In this document: in pieces, positions 7,803-16,376 of the stretch
Layout of the letters: each line of letters starts with the position of its first letter
How positions within the stretch are numbered: position 1 is the stretch's first letter
NCBI GenBank assembly: GCA_030428945.1
Contig: JAUIEC010000012.1
Location: forward strand, 1-64,000
Origin: Phycisphaerae bacterium
GTDB taxonomy: Bacteria; Planctomycetota; Phycisphaerae; UBA1845; Fen-1342
Length of the DNA stretch: 64,000 nucleotides
Direction: 5' to 3'
The notes under the pieces: model-generated
The model's input: the letters and a program-made list of their open reading frames with translations, nothing else
Database searches by the model: none
Told to the model about the DNA's origin: nothing
Made by a program: the position numbers and the translations under genes

Positions 7803-10800
7803 CTACGGCCCGGTGAACGCAACCTGGAACTCGAGGAAGTCGGCCGTGTCGACGTCGCTGTCGCCGTCGCCGTCCATCTCCAGGCAGATGTTGCCGCTGC
7901 TGAAGGTGTTGTCCGGACCCAGGCTGCAGAAGGCGTAGACCTGGAAGTCCGTGAAGTCCACGTCCCCGTCGTTGTCGAAGTCGAATTCAAGCGGCCCGGT
8001 CGAGGTCGCCAGGAAGTCCAGCACCCGCTGCATCACGTCCGCCTGCACGGCCCCCGACGTGATCGTCTCGAACGGGAAGCCCAGCACGACCACGTTGTAG
8101 CTCGGCCCGGCGTACTGCACCGCCGCCGCCCCGCCGGCACCGCCGACGTACGCCAGACACGCACTCGCCGTGCCGACCGAGGCAAGCTGGTCCGGGTCAC
8201 CGGTCTCGTAGGCCGCGCCGTTGGCCGGGTCGAAATCGAACGCCGCCATCCCGTCGAAGATCCCGCCCGCGGTCGGCGTCACGTCGAAGGTGCCGGCGTC
8301 ATCGCCGACGTAGCTGACGTGCAGCACGTTCTGCGCGAAGCTGACGCCGCCGGACTGGTTCACCAGGTCAAAGACGATGTTCGAACCGCTGACCAGCAGC
8401 GAGCCGCCGGCGTTCAGGTAGTTCTCGACCCGCAACTGCTCGACCGCGCTGAACGTCTCGTCGCCGGTGCTCTCGCGCCCGAGGATCCAGATCGCCGCGT
8501 CGTAGTCGTTCAGGTCGATGCTGACATCCGCGACCGCCTCGTTCGAGGTCGACGCGAACGCGTACCCGCCGGCCGCCAGGGCGTCGGCGTGTTCGATCAC
8601 GTAGTTGTAGGCGTTACTCCGCCGCCACTGCTGACGCTCGATCGAGAGCCCGGCATACGCCGCCGGCTGCGTGAAGTCCTGCACGCCGTTCAGGAAGCGG
8701 TCGTTGCGGTCGAACCCGTTGACCAGCAGCAGGTCCGCCACGCCCGAGGCCGGACGCCGCACCGCCAGCACCTCGGTCGGCATCGACTCGCCGCCCGCGT
8801 TCGTCGCGGCCACGCGGTAGTAGCGGGTCTCCTCGACCGGCACCCCGCTCAGCGTCACGCTCGTCACGTTGCCCAGGATCGTCGGGTTGCCGAAGCCGAA
8901 GCCGTTGGTCGACTCGTAGACCACGTACCCGGTGGCGGCATCGCCGCGGGCGCCGTCCGACAGCGGGGCGGCCCACGAGATCCGCACGTCGCCGCCGCCG
9001 AGGTCCTCGACCCGCGGTTTCTGCGGCGTGTCGGGCGCGAAGTCGAGCGTCACCTGGCTGCCCGGCAGCGTGTTCAGGAAGCGGATGATCCCGTGCACGC
9101 AGGCCCGCGCCATCGCCCGCCGGACCCGCGCGTCACGCAGCAGTTCCGCATCCTCCTGGTTGTCGTGGAACGCCAGTTCCACCAGCGTCGCGTCGAACTC
9201 GTTGCTGTTGTTCGTCGTGCTGATCGCACCATAGCCACCCGTCAGCGTCGAACTGACCCGGTCCACCCAGGCATGCTCGAAGTCCGCGTCCAGCAGGTCC
9301 ATGTCGGCATCGACCTCGTCCGACAGGATGTCCGCGAAACTCGCCTGGTTGCTGGTCGGGTTCGTCGAGATCAGCGTCAACTGACCACGGGCCGCCCCGT
9401 TGAACGCGTTCGTGTGAAACTCCAGGTGCACCCGCTTCCAGCGGTCCACGCTCACCCCGCCGGCCGGAACCTGGTTCATCTCGCGGGCGATCCGCGCCCC
9501 CGTTCCGATGTTGTCGTCGTAGTCGTCCGAAGCCGTCTCCCAGATCGTGCTCGAAAAACCGACCGTCTCGTTCCCGTAGACGTGCTGACCCCAGTAACGG
9601 GTCGCCTCTTCCTCACGCGGATAGCCGCTGATCGTTCCCGGCCCCGGCCGCACGATGTCGCCGTACCCGCCCCCGAAGCGAATCCCGTCCGCCACCACCA
9701 CGCCGGTCACCGGCGATTCGTTGCTGATCTCGACATAGCCGCTCGTGCCCGCGTCGAAGAAGTACTCGCCCAGCCAGACCCAGCCGTTGCCGACCTCGCG
9801 GTGATCGACCGTCATCTCGGTCAGCCCGCCGCTGTGCTGAATCCGGTAGACCTGCGGCACCCGGTTGGTGCTGGCCACCACGAACGTGTACACCGGGTAG
9901 AAGTCCGCCGCACCAATCGTCGGCGTGTAGCGGGCCGTCGCCGACTCGCTCGCCGCCGTACTCGCGAACCGGTACGGCGTCCCCGACAGCGTCGTCCCGT
10001 TCTCGTAGTAGACCCCGCTGCCGCTGTCCGTCCACGTTCCCGTGTAGCTCACCCCGGGATCGTCATTGTCCAGCGTGATCTCCAGCGGCTGCCAGCCGGC
10101 CGGGCGCAGCGGCACCACCGTCGCCCCCGCGTTGTGCGCGAACTGCACGAAGTAATTCATCTGGTCCAGGTTGCCGTAGTCCTCGGCCATCCCCAGCAGC
10201 ACCGGACGCTGCAACGCCCACGCCCCGCTCTGCACCGTCCAGCCGTGACCGGCCGACACGTACACCGTCACCCCGCTCAACGCGCCGCTCGGCTGCCGGC
10301 CGCTGGCCGTCGGGCCGCCGATGCTCGCCTGGGGCCCCGGACCGGCGACCGACTCGGCCGACAGGTCAACCACGTCGTTCGGCTGCGGCGTCTGCACGTC
10401 CGGCACCCGCGGCACGAACTGCGACAACGGCCCGTAGGCCGCCTCCGGGCTCGGGCGCACCTGCAGATCGACACCCGCGAAGCGGTCGTCACCCATGAAC
10501 GGGCGGGCGAAGACCTGGCTGATCGCCGTCATTTCGTTGGAACTCAGCCGCCAGTCCGCCTCGGCCGGCATCGTCAGCCGCATTTCGAGCAGCGGCCCGC
10601 GCCAGGCGACCCGGTCGATCCGCGTGCCCGGCGGCAGGAGCGGGTCCTCGTCGGCGTTGGTGAACCGCGCGGTCAGATCCAGCAGCCGCTGCATCGTCCC
10701 GGCCGTCTGGTTCGAGGCGATCGTCAGCCGGGGGTGGCCCGCGAGCCGGTCGATCGTGCCTTCAAGCTGCGGGTCACCATGGTGCGCGGAAGCGGTCGCC

Positions 10801-10859
10801 AGAACCGCCGACAACAGAAGAACGCCAAGCAGAGGACGCACGGACATCGTGTTTCTCAC
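7803..10859 (-). CDS. Secreted amidase-like / golvesin-like protein with FnIII and dockerin-like C-terminus
   Basis: 1018 aa. Either the GTG at 10859 or the ATG four codons later could start it; no clean ribosome binding site decides. Signal peptide LLGVLLLSAVLATASA. About residues 195-300 and 460-610 look like a split N-acetylmuramoyl-L-alanine amidase fold (VYVSAGHGW; RVHLEFHTNAF; ELAFHDNQEDAELLRD). Between them sits a golvesin/xanthan-lyase-type sandwich (YPVYTFVVAS, VYRIQHSGG, GNGWVWLGEYFFDAG, VVADGIRFG). A fibronectin III domain follows (about 620-710), then an unassigned domain (LLLVNGFDRND to about 950) and a dockerin-like tail with FCSLGPDN and GNICLEMDGDGDSDVD. The amidase assignment is by motif only. 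Confidence 0.85.
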   Translation of the reverse strand: MRNTMSVRPLLGVLLLSAVLATASAHHGDPQLEGTIDRLAGHPRLTIASNQTAGTMQRLLDLTARFTNADEDPLLPPGTRIDRVAWRGPLLEMRLTMPAEADWRLSSNEMTAISQVFARPFMGDDRFAGVDLQVRPSPEAAYGPLSQFVPRVPDVQTPQPNDVVDLSAESVAGPGPQASIGGPTASGRQPSGALSGVTVYVSAGHGWTVQSGAWALQRPVLLGMAEDYGNLDQMNYFVQFAHNAGATVVPLRPAGWQPLEITLDNDDPGVSYTGTWTDSGSGVYYENGTTLSGTPYRFASTAASESATARYTPTIGAADFYPVYTFVVASTNRVPQVYRIQHSGGLTEMTVDHREVGNGWVWLGEYFFDAGTSGYVEISNESPVTGVVVADGIRFGGGYGDIVRPGPGTISGYPREEEATRYWGQHVYGNETVGFSSTIWETASDDYDDNIGTGARIAREMNQVPAGGVSVDRWKRVHLEFHTNAFNGAARGQLTLISTNPTSNQASFADILSDEVDADMDLLDADFEHAWVDRVSSTLTGGYGAISTTNNSNEFDATLVELAFHDNQEDAELLRDARVRRAMARACVHGIIRFLNTLPGSQVTLDFAPDTPQKPRVEDLGGGDVRISWAAPLSDGARGDAATGYVVYESTNGFGFGNPTILGNVTSVTLSGVPVEETRYYRVAATNAGGESMPTEVLAVRRPASGVADLLLVNGFDRNDRFLNGVQDFTQPAAYAGLSIERQQWRRSNAYNYVIEHADALAAGGYAFASTSNEAVADVSIDLNDYDAAIWILGRESTGDETFSAVEQLRVENYLNAGGSLLVSGSNIVFDLVNQSGGVSFAQNVLHVSYVGDDAGTFDVTPTAGGIFDGMAAFDFDPANGAAYETGDPDQLASVGTASACLAYVGGAGGAAAVQYAGPSYNVVVLGFPFETITSGAVQADVMQRVLDFLATSTGPLEFDFDNDGDVDFTDFQVYAFCSLGPDNTFSSGNICLEMDGDGDSDVDTADFLEFQVAFTGP

Positions 10860-11278
10860 AAGATTGAGGAACCTGCCATCCGCCGCCCGCAGATGGTTAC
10901 ATAATCATGCTAGCCGAACCGCCACCACCGATTCAACACAGACTTCAACCGGAATCAGACCGCCCCCGCGTCTCCCCCCCGCCCCCCTGTTCCCTGTTCC
11001 CTGTTCCCGGTTCCCGGTTCCCTGTTCCCTGTTCCCTGTTCCCTGGGCCCTGGGCCCTTCCCCCGACACCCGGGACCCTTGCCACGAATTCCTAGAATGC
11101 AGCGTGAGAGATCCGGACGTTGAGCGGTCGTCCGGTTACCGACGCGATCCCGGCCGGCCGACCGCCGGCATCCGGCACCCGGCGGGGGTGCTTTGGAGGG
11201 TGGATGGTCGCACGGAAGCCCGCCGGTCAGCGGGCATGTGGGCTGGGACGGGCTTTGGTGAACGACCTCGGTCCCTGC
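10860..11278. other. Gene-free spacer with heptamer repeats
   Basis: 419 bases between the minus-strand amidase-like gene and the stop of the PhyH gene. An AT-richer patch (10895-10912, GGTTACATAATCATG) may hold the promoter of the amidase-like gene, but no good -35/-10 pair is visible. 10985-11060 is the CCCTGTT repeat array. I see no protein or RNA gene. Confidence 0.7.
10985..11060 (+). repeat. CCCTGTT heptamer array
   Basis: About nine imperfect tandem units of CCCTGTT / CCCGGTT / CCCTGGG. The same heptamer family is at 13439-13471 and 29252-29290, always in this orientation on the plus strand. Confidence 0.9.
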
Positions 11279-12109
11279 TCAGGCGCCGCGCCCGGTCCCC
11301 TGGTAAAGGATCGGGTTCAGCGGGTCCGCCATGACGCCGCCCGGTTCCGTGCTCGGGCTGAAGGCCTCGTGGTCGGTCCGCTGCGTGGCGGTCATCGTCT
11401 CGGCCAGGCGCATGTCGGCATCCATGTAGATGACCGTGTGCACCCGTCGGCAGCGACCGCTGCTGTTGGCCGCCGCCCGGTGCACGGTCCAGCCGTAGTG
11501 GAAGCTGACGTCACCGGCCGCGAAGGGCTCGCAGACGAATTCGAGCCCGTCGCGCCGCACGATCTCCTCGATCGCGCGGTCCGATTCGTCCGAGATCGGC
11601 AGGTCCCGTCCGATCTCACGCTGGTGACTGCCGCGAACGAAGCCCAGCGGGCCCATCGAGGCGGTCACCTCCTGCAAGGGAATCCAGGCCGTCACGCACA
11701 GGTCACTGCCCAGCGGCCAGTACTGCTGGTCAACGTGCCAGGCGGTCGGCCGCCCGCCGCTTTCCTTGAACAGGGCCTGGTCGTGGTACATCCGCACGCC
11801 GCGCGTGCCGAGCAGTTCGCTGGCGATGCGCGCCAGGCGGCGGCTGAACGACAGCGTCCGGGCCAGCGGGCTGACCCGCCACAGGTTCGTGACCTGCAGG
11901 AACGACTGGTGGTACGCGCTCCGCTCCTCCAGCGGGACCCGGGCCTGCGGGCTGTGCTCGAAGACCAGCGGTTCGAATTCCTCGCCGTAGTAGTCCAGCA
12001 GGTCCGGCGGAAACACCCCGGACAGCCGGATGAACCCGTCCCGACGGAACCGCTCGATCTCGTCAGCCGTCAGCGGGTAGTGCGTCGACAGTTCCTTCTG
12101 GTAGTCCAT
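11279..12109 (-). CDS. Phytanoyl-CoA dioxygenase (PhyH) family protein
   Basis: 276 aa from the ATG at 12109, preceded by GGAGGCGTA; the longer frame upstream runs through a repeat and is rejected. Fe(II)/2-oxoglutarate dioxygenase of the PhyH family: iron ligands H125-x-D127 (TAWHVDQQYW) and distal H210 (FHYGWTVHRAAANSS), with a downstream Arg (RCRRVH) suited to 2-oxoglutarate binding. The opening FRRDGFIRLSGVF is typical of the family. The substrate cannot be read from sequence. It lies 97 bases beyond the GHL10 lipoprotein gene on the same strand, separated by an inverted repeat, so it may be the last gene of the murQ operon or its own unit. Confidence 0.9.
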   Translation of the reverse strand: MDYQKELSTHYPLTADEIERFRRDGFIRLSGVFPPDLLDYYGEEFEPLVFEHSPQARVPLEERSAYHQSFLQVTNLWRVSPLARTLSFSRRLARIASELLGTRGVRMYHDQALFKESGGRPTAWHVDQQYWPLGSDLCVTAWIPLQEVTASMGPLGFVRGSHQREIGRDLPISDESDRAIEEIVRRDGLEFVCEPFAAGDVSFHYGWTVHRAAANSSGRCRRVHTVIYMDADMRLAETMTATQRTDHEAFSPSTEPGGVMADPLNPILYQGTGRGA

Positions 12110-12130
12110 TACGCCTCCGGCGGTGGAAGG

Positions 12131-12210
12131 GTGAAAACGTGAAAGTGTGAAAGAGGATCGGAGCGAGACGATACCGAACGCCCCAATGAGGACCTCTTTC
12201 ACCCATTCAC
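12131..12210. repeat. GTGAAAACGTGA-type inverted repeat
   Basis: 12131-12156 (starting GTGAAAACGTGAAAG, ending GTGAAAGAGG) pairs with the reverse complement of about 12193-12218; the inner ten bases (12147-12156 / 12193-12202) match perfectly and the 26-base arms at 21 positions. The right arm includes the stop codon of the GHL10 lipoprotein gene. It could act as a weak terminator or processing hairpin. Related sequence is at 35558-35590 and 35904-35924. Confidence 0.7.
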
Positions 12211-13481
12211 TCTTCCACTCGTTCGCTGCTGCCGGCGACGGCCGGCAGAACGATCGGACGCCGCGCCGCCCGCTTGGCCCGCTGCTCGGGACTCTGCCGC
12301 GCGACGAGTTCGTTGTCACGCGAATCGAACAGCGACGAGTACGCGAACACGCAGAAGTTCCCGGTCTTCGCGCGGGCCAGGTTGATCTGCTCGGCCACCA
12401 CCGCCGCCGCCTCCTCGGTCGTCTTGTCCGGGTGTCGCCCGAACCACAGCCCCGGCACCAGCGGCACGCTCGTTTCGGCCTCCAGCCACGGCTCGATCCG
12501 TTCGACGAAGACGGCCGGGTCGTCGGTGTAGTTCATCAGCACCTGGAAATCGAGCAGCCCCTCCTCCATCCACCGGCGACCGTCCTGGAAGTGATGCAGG
12601 GCCCGGGTCGGAACCGAACCGACCGAGGCCGACAGCGCCGCCGTCGGTCGCGTGCGGGCGATCATCGCGTCGATGTCGCGGACGAGTTGCGTGACCTGCT
12701 CGGTCCGCCAGTCGTCCCAGGCCTGCTCGTCATCCTCGGGAGCTTTGCCGGTCGCCTGCTTGTAGAGCGCCAGCGTGCGATCGTCGCGCGGATAGTCGAT
12801 CCCCGACCCGCGCGGCGTGGCCGGCGGCTCGTTCGGGAAGCGGATGTAGTCCATGTGCAGCCCGTCGACCGGGTAGCGGGCGACGAGGTCCTCGAAGACG
12901 GCCACGAGGTATTCGCGCACCTCGGGCAGGCACGGGTTCAGGCTGACGTAGAAGCTGCTGAGCGCCTGGCGGTCGCCGTGCTGGTCGTACCAGAACCATT
13001 CGGGCTTCTTGTTGTAAAGCTGGTCGGGATTCTCGGGCGGCTTGGTGCCGCGCCAGGCCGGCATGACGTTGACCCACGCGTGCAGTTGCACGTCGTGCTC
13101 GCGGGCCTGTTCGATCGCCCGCGTGAGCGGATCGAAGCCGGGGTGCGTACCGCCGAGTTCAACCGCCCACGGCTCGAGCTTCGACTCGTACCAGGCCGTC
13201 CCGTTGCCGCGAACCTGGAAGATGACCGTGTTGAAGCCCGCGTCGGCGCAGTTGGCGATGATCTGGTCGACGTCGTCCTGCGAGCGGTAGTCGCCGCGCG
13301 TCACCCAGATCGCCCGCATCGGCTGCGGCACACGCGGCCCCGCGCAACCTGCCAGCGCGAGCAGGAGGATCAGGGCGCAAGGGAGCCCGGACGCGAGGGA
13401 GCGAGACCAATCCGCCGCGCGCCGCCGTGCTCCCGTGTGCCCTGTTCCCTGTTGCCGGTTCCCTGTTCCCTTGCTATTCAC
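12207..13481 (-). CDS. GHL10-family glycoside hydrolase, predicted lipoprotein
   Basis: 424 aa from a GTG at 13481, chosen because GAGGAG sits seven bases upstream and the start overlaps the symporter stop by eight bases. The N-terminal region (about 30 residues, partly encoded by a CCCTGTT repeat) leads to a hydrophobic stretch and lipobox LALAGC, so the protein should be membrane-anchored. The GHL10/DUF187 barrel follows: MRAIWVTRGDY, GFNTVIFQVRG, LHAWVNVMPAW, DGLHMDYIRFP, FQVLMNYTDD. E. coli DigH of this family hydrolyses peptidoglycan glycans stripped of stem peptides. Being downstream of murQ and a sugar-type symporter, I infer action on cell-wall or other amino-sugar glycans. Translational coupling to the symporter is likely. 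Confidence 0.9.
   Translation of the reverse strand: MNSKGTGNRQQGTGHTGARRRAADWSRSLASGLPCALILLLALAGCAGPRVPQPMRAIWVTRGDYRSQDDVDQIIANCADAGFNTVIFQVRGNGTAWYESKLEPWAVELGGTHPGFDPLTRAIEQAREHDVQLHAWVNVMPAWRGTKPPENPDQLYNKKPEWFWYDQHGDRQALSSFYVSLNPCLPEVREYLVAVFEDLVARYPVDGLHMDYIRFPNEPPATPRGSGIDYPRDDRTLALYKQATGKAPEDDEQAWDDWRTEQVTQLVRDIDAMIARTRPTAALSASVGSVPTRALHHFQDGRRWMEEGLLDFQVLMNYTDDPAVFVERIEPWLEAETSVPLVPGLWFGRHPDKTTEEAAAVVAEQINLARAKTGNFCVFAYSSLFDSRDNELVARQSPEQRAKRAARRPIVLPAVAGSSERVEE
13439..13471 (+). repeat. CCCTGTT heptamer array inside a gene start
   Basis: Imperfect CCCTGTT/GCCGGTT units. On the minus strand this is codons about 4-17 of the GHL10 lipoprotein (KGTGNRQQGTGHTG), between its GTG start and the lipoprotein signal core. 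Confidence 0.85.
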
Positions 13482-15321
13482 CGTGAATCTCCTCGCGGCG
13501 CCCGGCCAGCAGGTAGCCCCAGGCAAACGCGATCACGCTGCCCAACGGCGTCTGCCACGGCCACGCGACCGTCGCAATGTCACCGTTCTCGTTCGTGAAG
13601 TAACCGTAACGGCTGATCCACAGCAGCAGCCCGAAGCCCGCCAGCATCGCCAGCCAGCGCAGCGGCTGCGGCAGGACGGTCCGCTGCTCGCGCGGCCCCG
13701 CGCCTTCGATCGCGATCCAGCACAGCAGCCAGACTCCGCCGCCCGCCAGCGCAACCCACTGCGCCCAGTCCTGGTGCCAGATCAGCGCGAAGATGCACAG
13801 CAGCGACAGCGGAGCCGCGAACATGTAGCCCCGCCCGTCGACCCTCAGCGGCAGGAACGCCAGGAAGAAACCCGCCAGCAGCGCCCCGCCGGCATAGCCC
13901 GCCATCGCCAGCGCCAGGTCCAGGATGCTCGGATAGAAATCGGCCGCCAGCTTCGACAGGAACGCCAGCGCCGCCAGGATCACGCCCCAGACCAGCACGA
14001 ACATGCGACTGGCCGCCACCGCCCCGCCGGTTTCGTGGTGGTCGTCCTCGACCACGCCCTGGCGGGCCAGGCGCCGCTGCCGCGCCGGCAGGTAGAACGC
14101 CGACATCGCCGTCTGGCTCAGCGCCGCCAGGATGCTCGTCAGGCTGCTGATCGCCGCGGCCAGGATCCCGGCCAGGATCAGCCCGCGAAAGCCGACCGGA
14201 ATCGCCTCGACGATGAAGATCGGGAAGATCCGGTCGCCCTTGGCCTCGTACAGTTCCCGCGAGGCCCCCAGCAGCCGCGGATAGTCGGGATCCGGGACCG
14301 TCTCGGCCGTCGCGCCCTCCAGCGGCAGCGTGTAGTACGCGTACAGCCCGACGCCGACGAACGCGACCGTGAAGGTCACGACCTGGCTGGCGGCGCTGGT
14401 GATGATCGCCAGGCGGGCCTCGCCCTGGTTCTTGCAGCAGAACATCCGCTGGGCGATCAACTGGTCCGTGCCGTAGGCCCCGACCCCGCCCCAGGTGCTG
14501 GCGATGATCGCCGTGTAGATCGTGTAGGCCCGCGTCGGGTGCCCGCTGAAATCAAAGAACGTGAACTTGCCCCAGTTGTACCAGGTCGCCCCGGCCGCCG
14601 GATCGGTCGCGTTCCACCCGGCCGCGATCAACTGCCCCCAGCCCCCGGGCAGGTCGCTGACGACCGTCCACAGGGCGACGAACGCGCCCAGCAGGAAGAC
14701 GACGAACAGCATCGCGTCCGTCCAGATCACCGTCGTCATGCCGCCGAAATAGGTCCAGATGATCGCCACGATCGCGATCAGCAGAATCGCCCACGCCAGC
14801 GGCGTGAACCCGACGGCACTGGTCAGGTACGCCAGCGGCTGCGGCGCCACCACCAGCAGGATCTCGGCCGTCAGGTACACCCGGGCCGACTGGGCCAGCA
14901 TCCCGCCGATGCTGAACAGGATCGTGGTCATCCCCCGCACGTGCCCGCCAAGCTGGTTGCCCATGTAGTCGTACGGGCTGTAGATCTCGCGCTTGTAGTA
15001 GGCCGGCACCAGCCACCACGCCACCACGATCCGCGACAGGATCGCCCCGAACAGCCCCAGTTGCAGGTAGGTGAAGTTGCCGCCCGGACGAAAGACGATG
15101 AACGGCACGATCACGAACGTCACCGCGCTGATCTCGGTCGCGATGATCGATCCGCTGACCGCGTACCACGGCAGCTTGCGGCCGCCCAGGAAGAAGTCGC
15201 GAATGCTCGACTGCTTGCCGGCCAGCCCCAGCCCCAGCGCCGTCGTCACGACCAGGTAGCCGGCCACGATCGCCCAGTCGATCCATGCCACGCTGGCACC
15301 GGTCGCCAGCGTCACGAGCAC
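13474..15321 (-). CDS. Sodium:solute symporter (SSS family)
   Basis: 615 aa membrane protein with about 13-14 hydrophobic segments. SSS signatures: FFLGGRKLPWYAVSGSIIATEISA, then a GGM segment with WTYFGGMTTVIWTD, and AGILAAAISSLTSILAALSQTA near helix 8, the usual sodium-site region. Start is GTG at 15321 or GTG at 15315; both overlap the murQ stop, the second as a GTGA overlap, so translation is coupled. Substrate specificity cannot be assigned from sequence. Its position between murQ and a GHL10 lipoprotein suggests uptake of MurNAc, GlcNAc, anhydro-MurNAc or small muropeptide sugars. Confidence 0.93.
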   Translation of the reverse strand: MLVTLATGASVAWIDWAIVAGYLVVTTALGLGLAGKQSSIRDFFLGGRKLPWYAVSGSIIATEISAVTFVIVPFIVFRPGGNFTYLQLGLFGAILSRIVVAWWLVPAYYKREIYSPYDYMGNQLGGHVRGMTTILFSIGGMLAQSARVYLTAEILLVVAPQPLAYLTSAVGFTPLAWAILLIAIVAIIWTYFGGMTTVIWTDAMLFVVFLLGAFVALWTVVSDLPGGWGQLIAAGWNATDPAAGATWYNWGKFTFFDFSGHPTRAYTIYTAIIASTWGGVGAYGTDQLIAQRMFCCKNQGEARLAIITSAASQVVTFTVAFVGVGLYAYYTLPLEGATAETVPDPDYPRLLGASRELYEAKGDRIFPIFIVEAIPVGFRGLILAGILAAAISSLTSILAALSQTAMSAFYLPARQRRLARQGVVEDDHHETGGAVAASRMFVLVWGVILAALAFLSKLAADFYPSILDLALAMAGYAGGALLAGFFLAFLPLRVDGRGYMFAAPLSLLCIFALIWHQDWAQWVALAGGGVWLLCWIAIEGAGPREQRTVLPQPLRWLAMLAGFGLLLWISRYGYFTNENGDIATVAWPWQTPLGSVIAFAWGYLLAGRREEIHGE

Positions 15322-16217
15322 GGCCCCAGGATCGCGACCAGCTTGCCGTCATGCTCCTGCAGCAGGCGTTCGGCCGCGGCGCGATCGACCTGTTTCAGGT
15401 GCATCACCAGGGCCGTCTTGACGTGTCCGCCGCTGCGTTCGAGCAGGTCGGCCGCCTCGGCCCGCGGCAGGTCGGTGACCGTCTGGATCATTCGCGTGCC
15501 GCGGTCGACGAGCTTGCGGTTGGCCCGCGTGTTCACGTCGACCATCAGGTTGCCGTAGACCTTGCCAAGCTGAACCATCGCGATCGTCGTCACCATGTTC
15601 AGGACCAGCTTCGTCGCCGTGCCCGCCTTCAGCCGCGTGCTGCCGGTGATCACCTCGGCCCCGACCAGCACGCGGATCGAGACATCGGCGTTGTCGGGCA
15701 CGTCCTCGGCCGGCACGCACGCGAAGAAGACCGTTCCGGCGCCCCGCGCGCGGGCCCGGTCGATCGCCCCGTGCACGTACGGCGTCGTCCCGCCGGTCGT
15801 GATCCCGAAGACCACGTCGTGCGGACCGACCTCTTTCTCGTCGATCGCGGCCGCCCCGTCGGCGGCATGATCCTCGGCGCCTTCGACCGCGCTCCGCAGG
15901 GCCTTCCAGCCCCCGGCGATGATCCCCTGCACCATTCGCGGATCACTGAGAAACGTCGGCGGACACTCGGACGCGTCCAGCACGCCCAGCCGCCCGCTCG
16001 TTCCGGCCCCGACGTAGATCAGCCGGCCGCCGCGACGAAAGGCGTCCACGACGCGTTCGGTCGCGTCCGTGATCGCGTCCGCCGCGGCCGCGACGGCGAC
16101 GCTGATGGTCGCGTCCTCGGCGAGCATGACCTGGACCGCGTCGGCGATACTGAGACGATCGAGCGTGGCCGAACGGGGGTTCTGGTGTTCGGTGAGCAGG
16201 TGCCCGCGGTTTTCCAT
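15312..16217 (-). CDS. murQ: N-acetylmuramic acid 6-phosphate etherase
   Basis: 301 aa, ATG at 16217 with GGAGA upstream. MurQ cleaves the lactyl ether of MurNAc-6-phosphate, giving GlcNAc-6-phosphate and D-lactate in the cytoplasm. The SIS fold signatures are complete: NPRSATLD near the N-terminus, RLIYVGAGTSGRLGVLDASE with ECPPTF, FGITTGGTTPYVHGA, and the C-terminal NLMVDVNTRANRKL. Length matches the family (about 300). It is first in a minus-strand series with overlapping genes (symporter, GHL10 lipoprotein). AnmK, which makes MurNAc-6P from anhydro-MurNAc, is encoded at 21943-23031, and NagB further on, so the pathway is largely represented. Confidence 0.96.
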   Translation of the reverse strand: MENRGHLLTEHQNPRSATLDRLSIADAVQVMLAEDATISVAVAAAADAITDATERVVDAFRRGGRLIYVGAGTSGRLGVLDASECPPTFLSDPRMVQGIIAGGWKALRSAVEGAEDHAADGAAAIDEKEVGPHDVVFGITTGGTTPYVHGAIDRARARGAGTVFFACVPAEDVPDNADVSIRVLVGAEVITGSTRLKAGTATKLVLNMVTTIAMVQLGKVYGNLMVDVNTRANRKLVDRGTRMIQTVTDLPRAEAADLLERSGGHVKTALVMHLKQVDRAAAERLLQEHDGKLVAILGPCS

Positions 16218-16242
16218 GGTGCGCTTCTCCAGGCGTTGCTGT

Positions 16243-16280
16243 AGTGTGGTCGTTTGGCGCGGGTTTTGCAAAAGCCCGCG
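16243..16280 (-). promoter_or_regulatory. Candidate murQ promoter with overlapping palindromic operator
   Basis: In the 159-bp divergent spacer between murQ and the kelch gene, 16258-16280 is a near-perfect 23-base palindrome (CGCGGGTTTTGCAAAAGCCCGCG read on plus apart from one unpaired base). Its centre TTGCAA (16266-16271) could serve as a -35 for murQ, with CACACT (16243-16248, minus strand) as a poor -10 at 17-base spacing. An operator function is inferred from position and symmetry only. Confidence 0.4.
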
Positions 16281-16376
16281 AAGCTTGCCGCCCGCACGGC
16301 GGCTGACTAGGCTGATCGCCGGGCGTAGTTCACCGCCCGGTCCTGCAACCCGGTTCACCCTCGGCGAGGAACGTTC

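Noticed and set aside
10985..11060. CRISPR array or tRNA cluster
   Set aside because: The units are 7 bp with no spacers; this is a simple tandem repeat. No tRNA or rRNA signature was found anywhere in the window.
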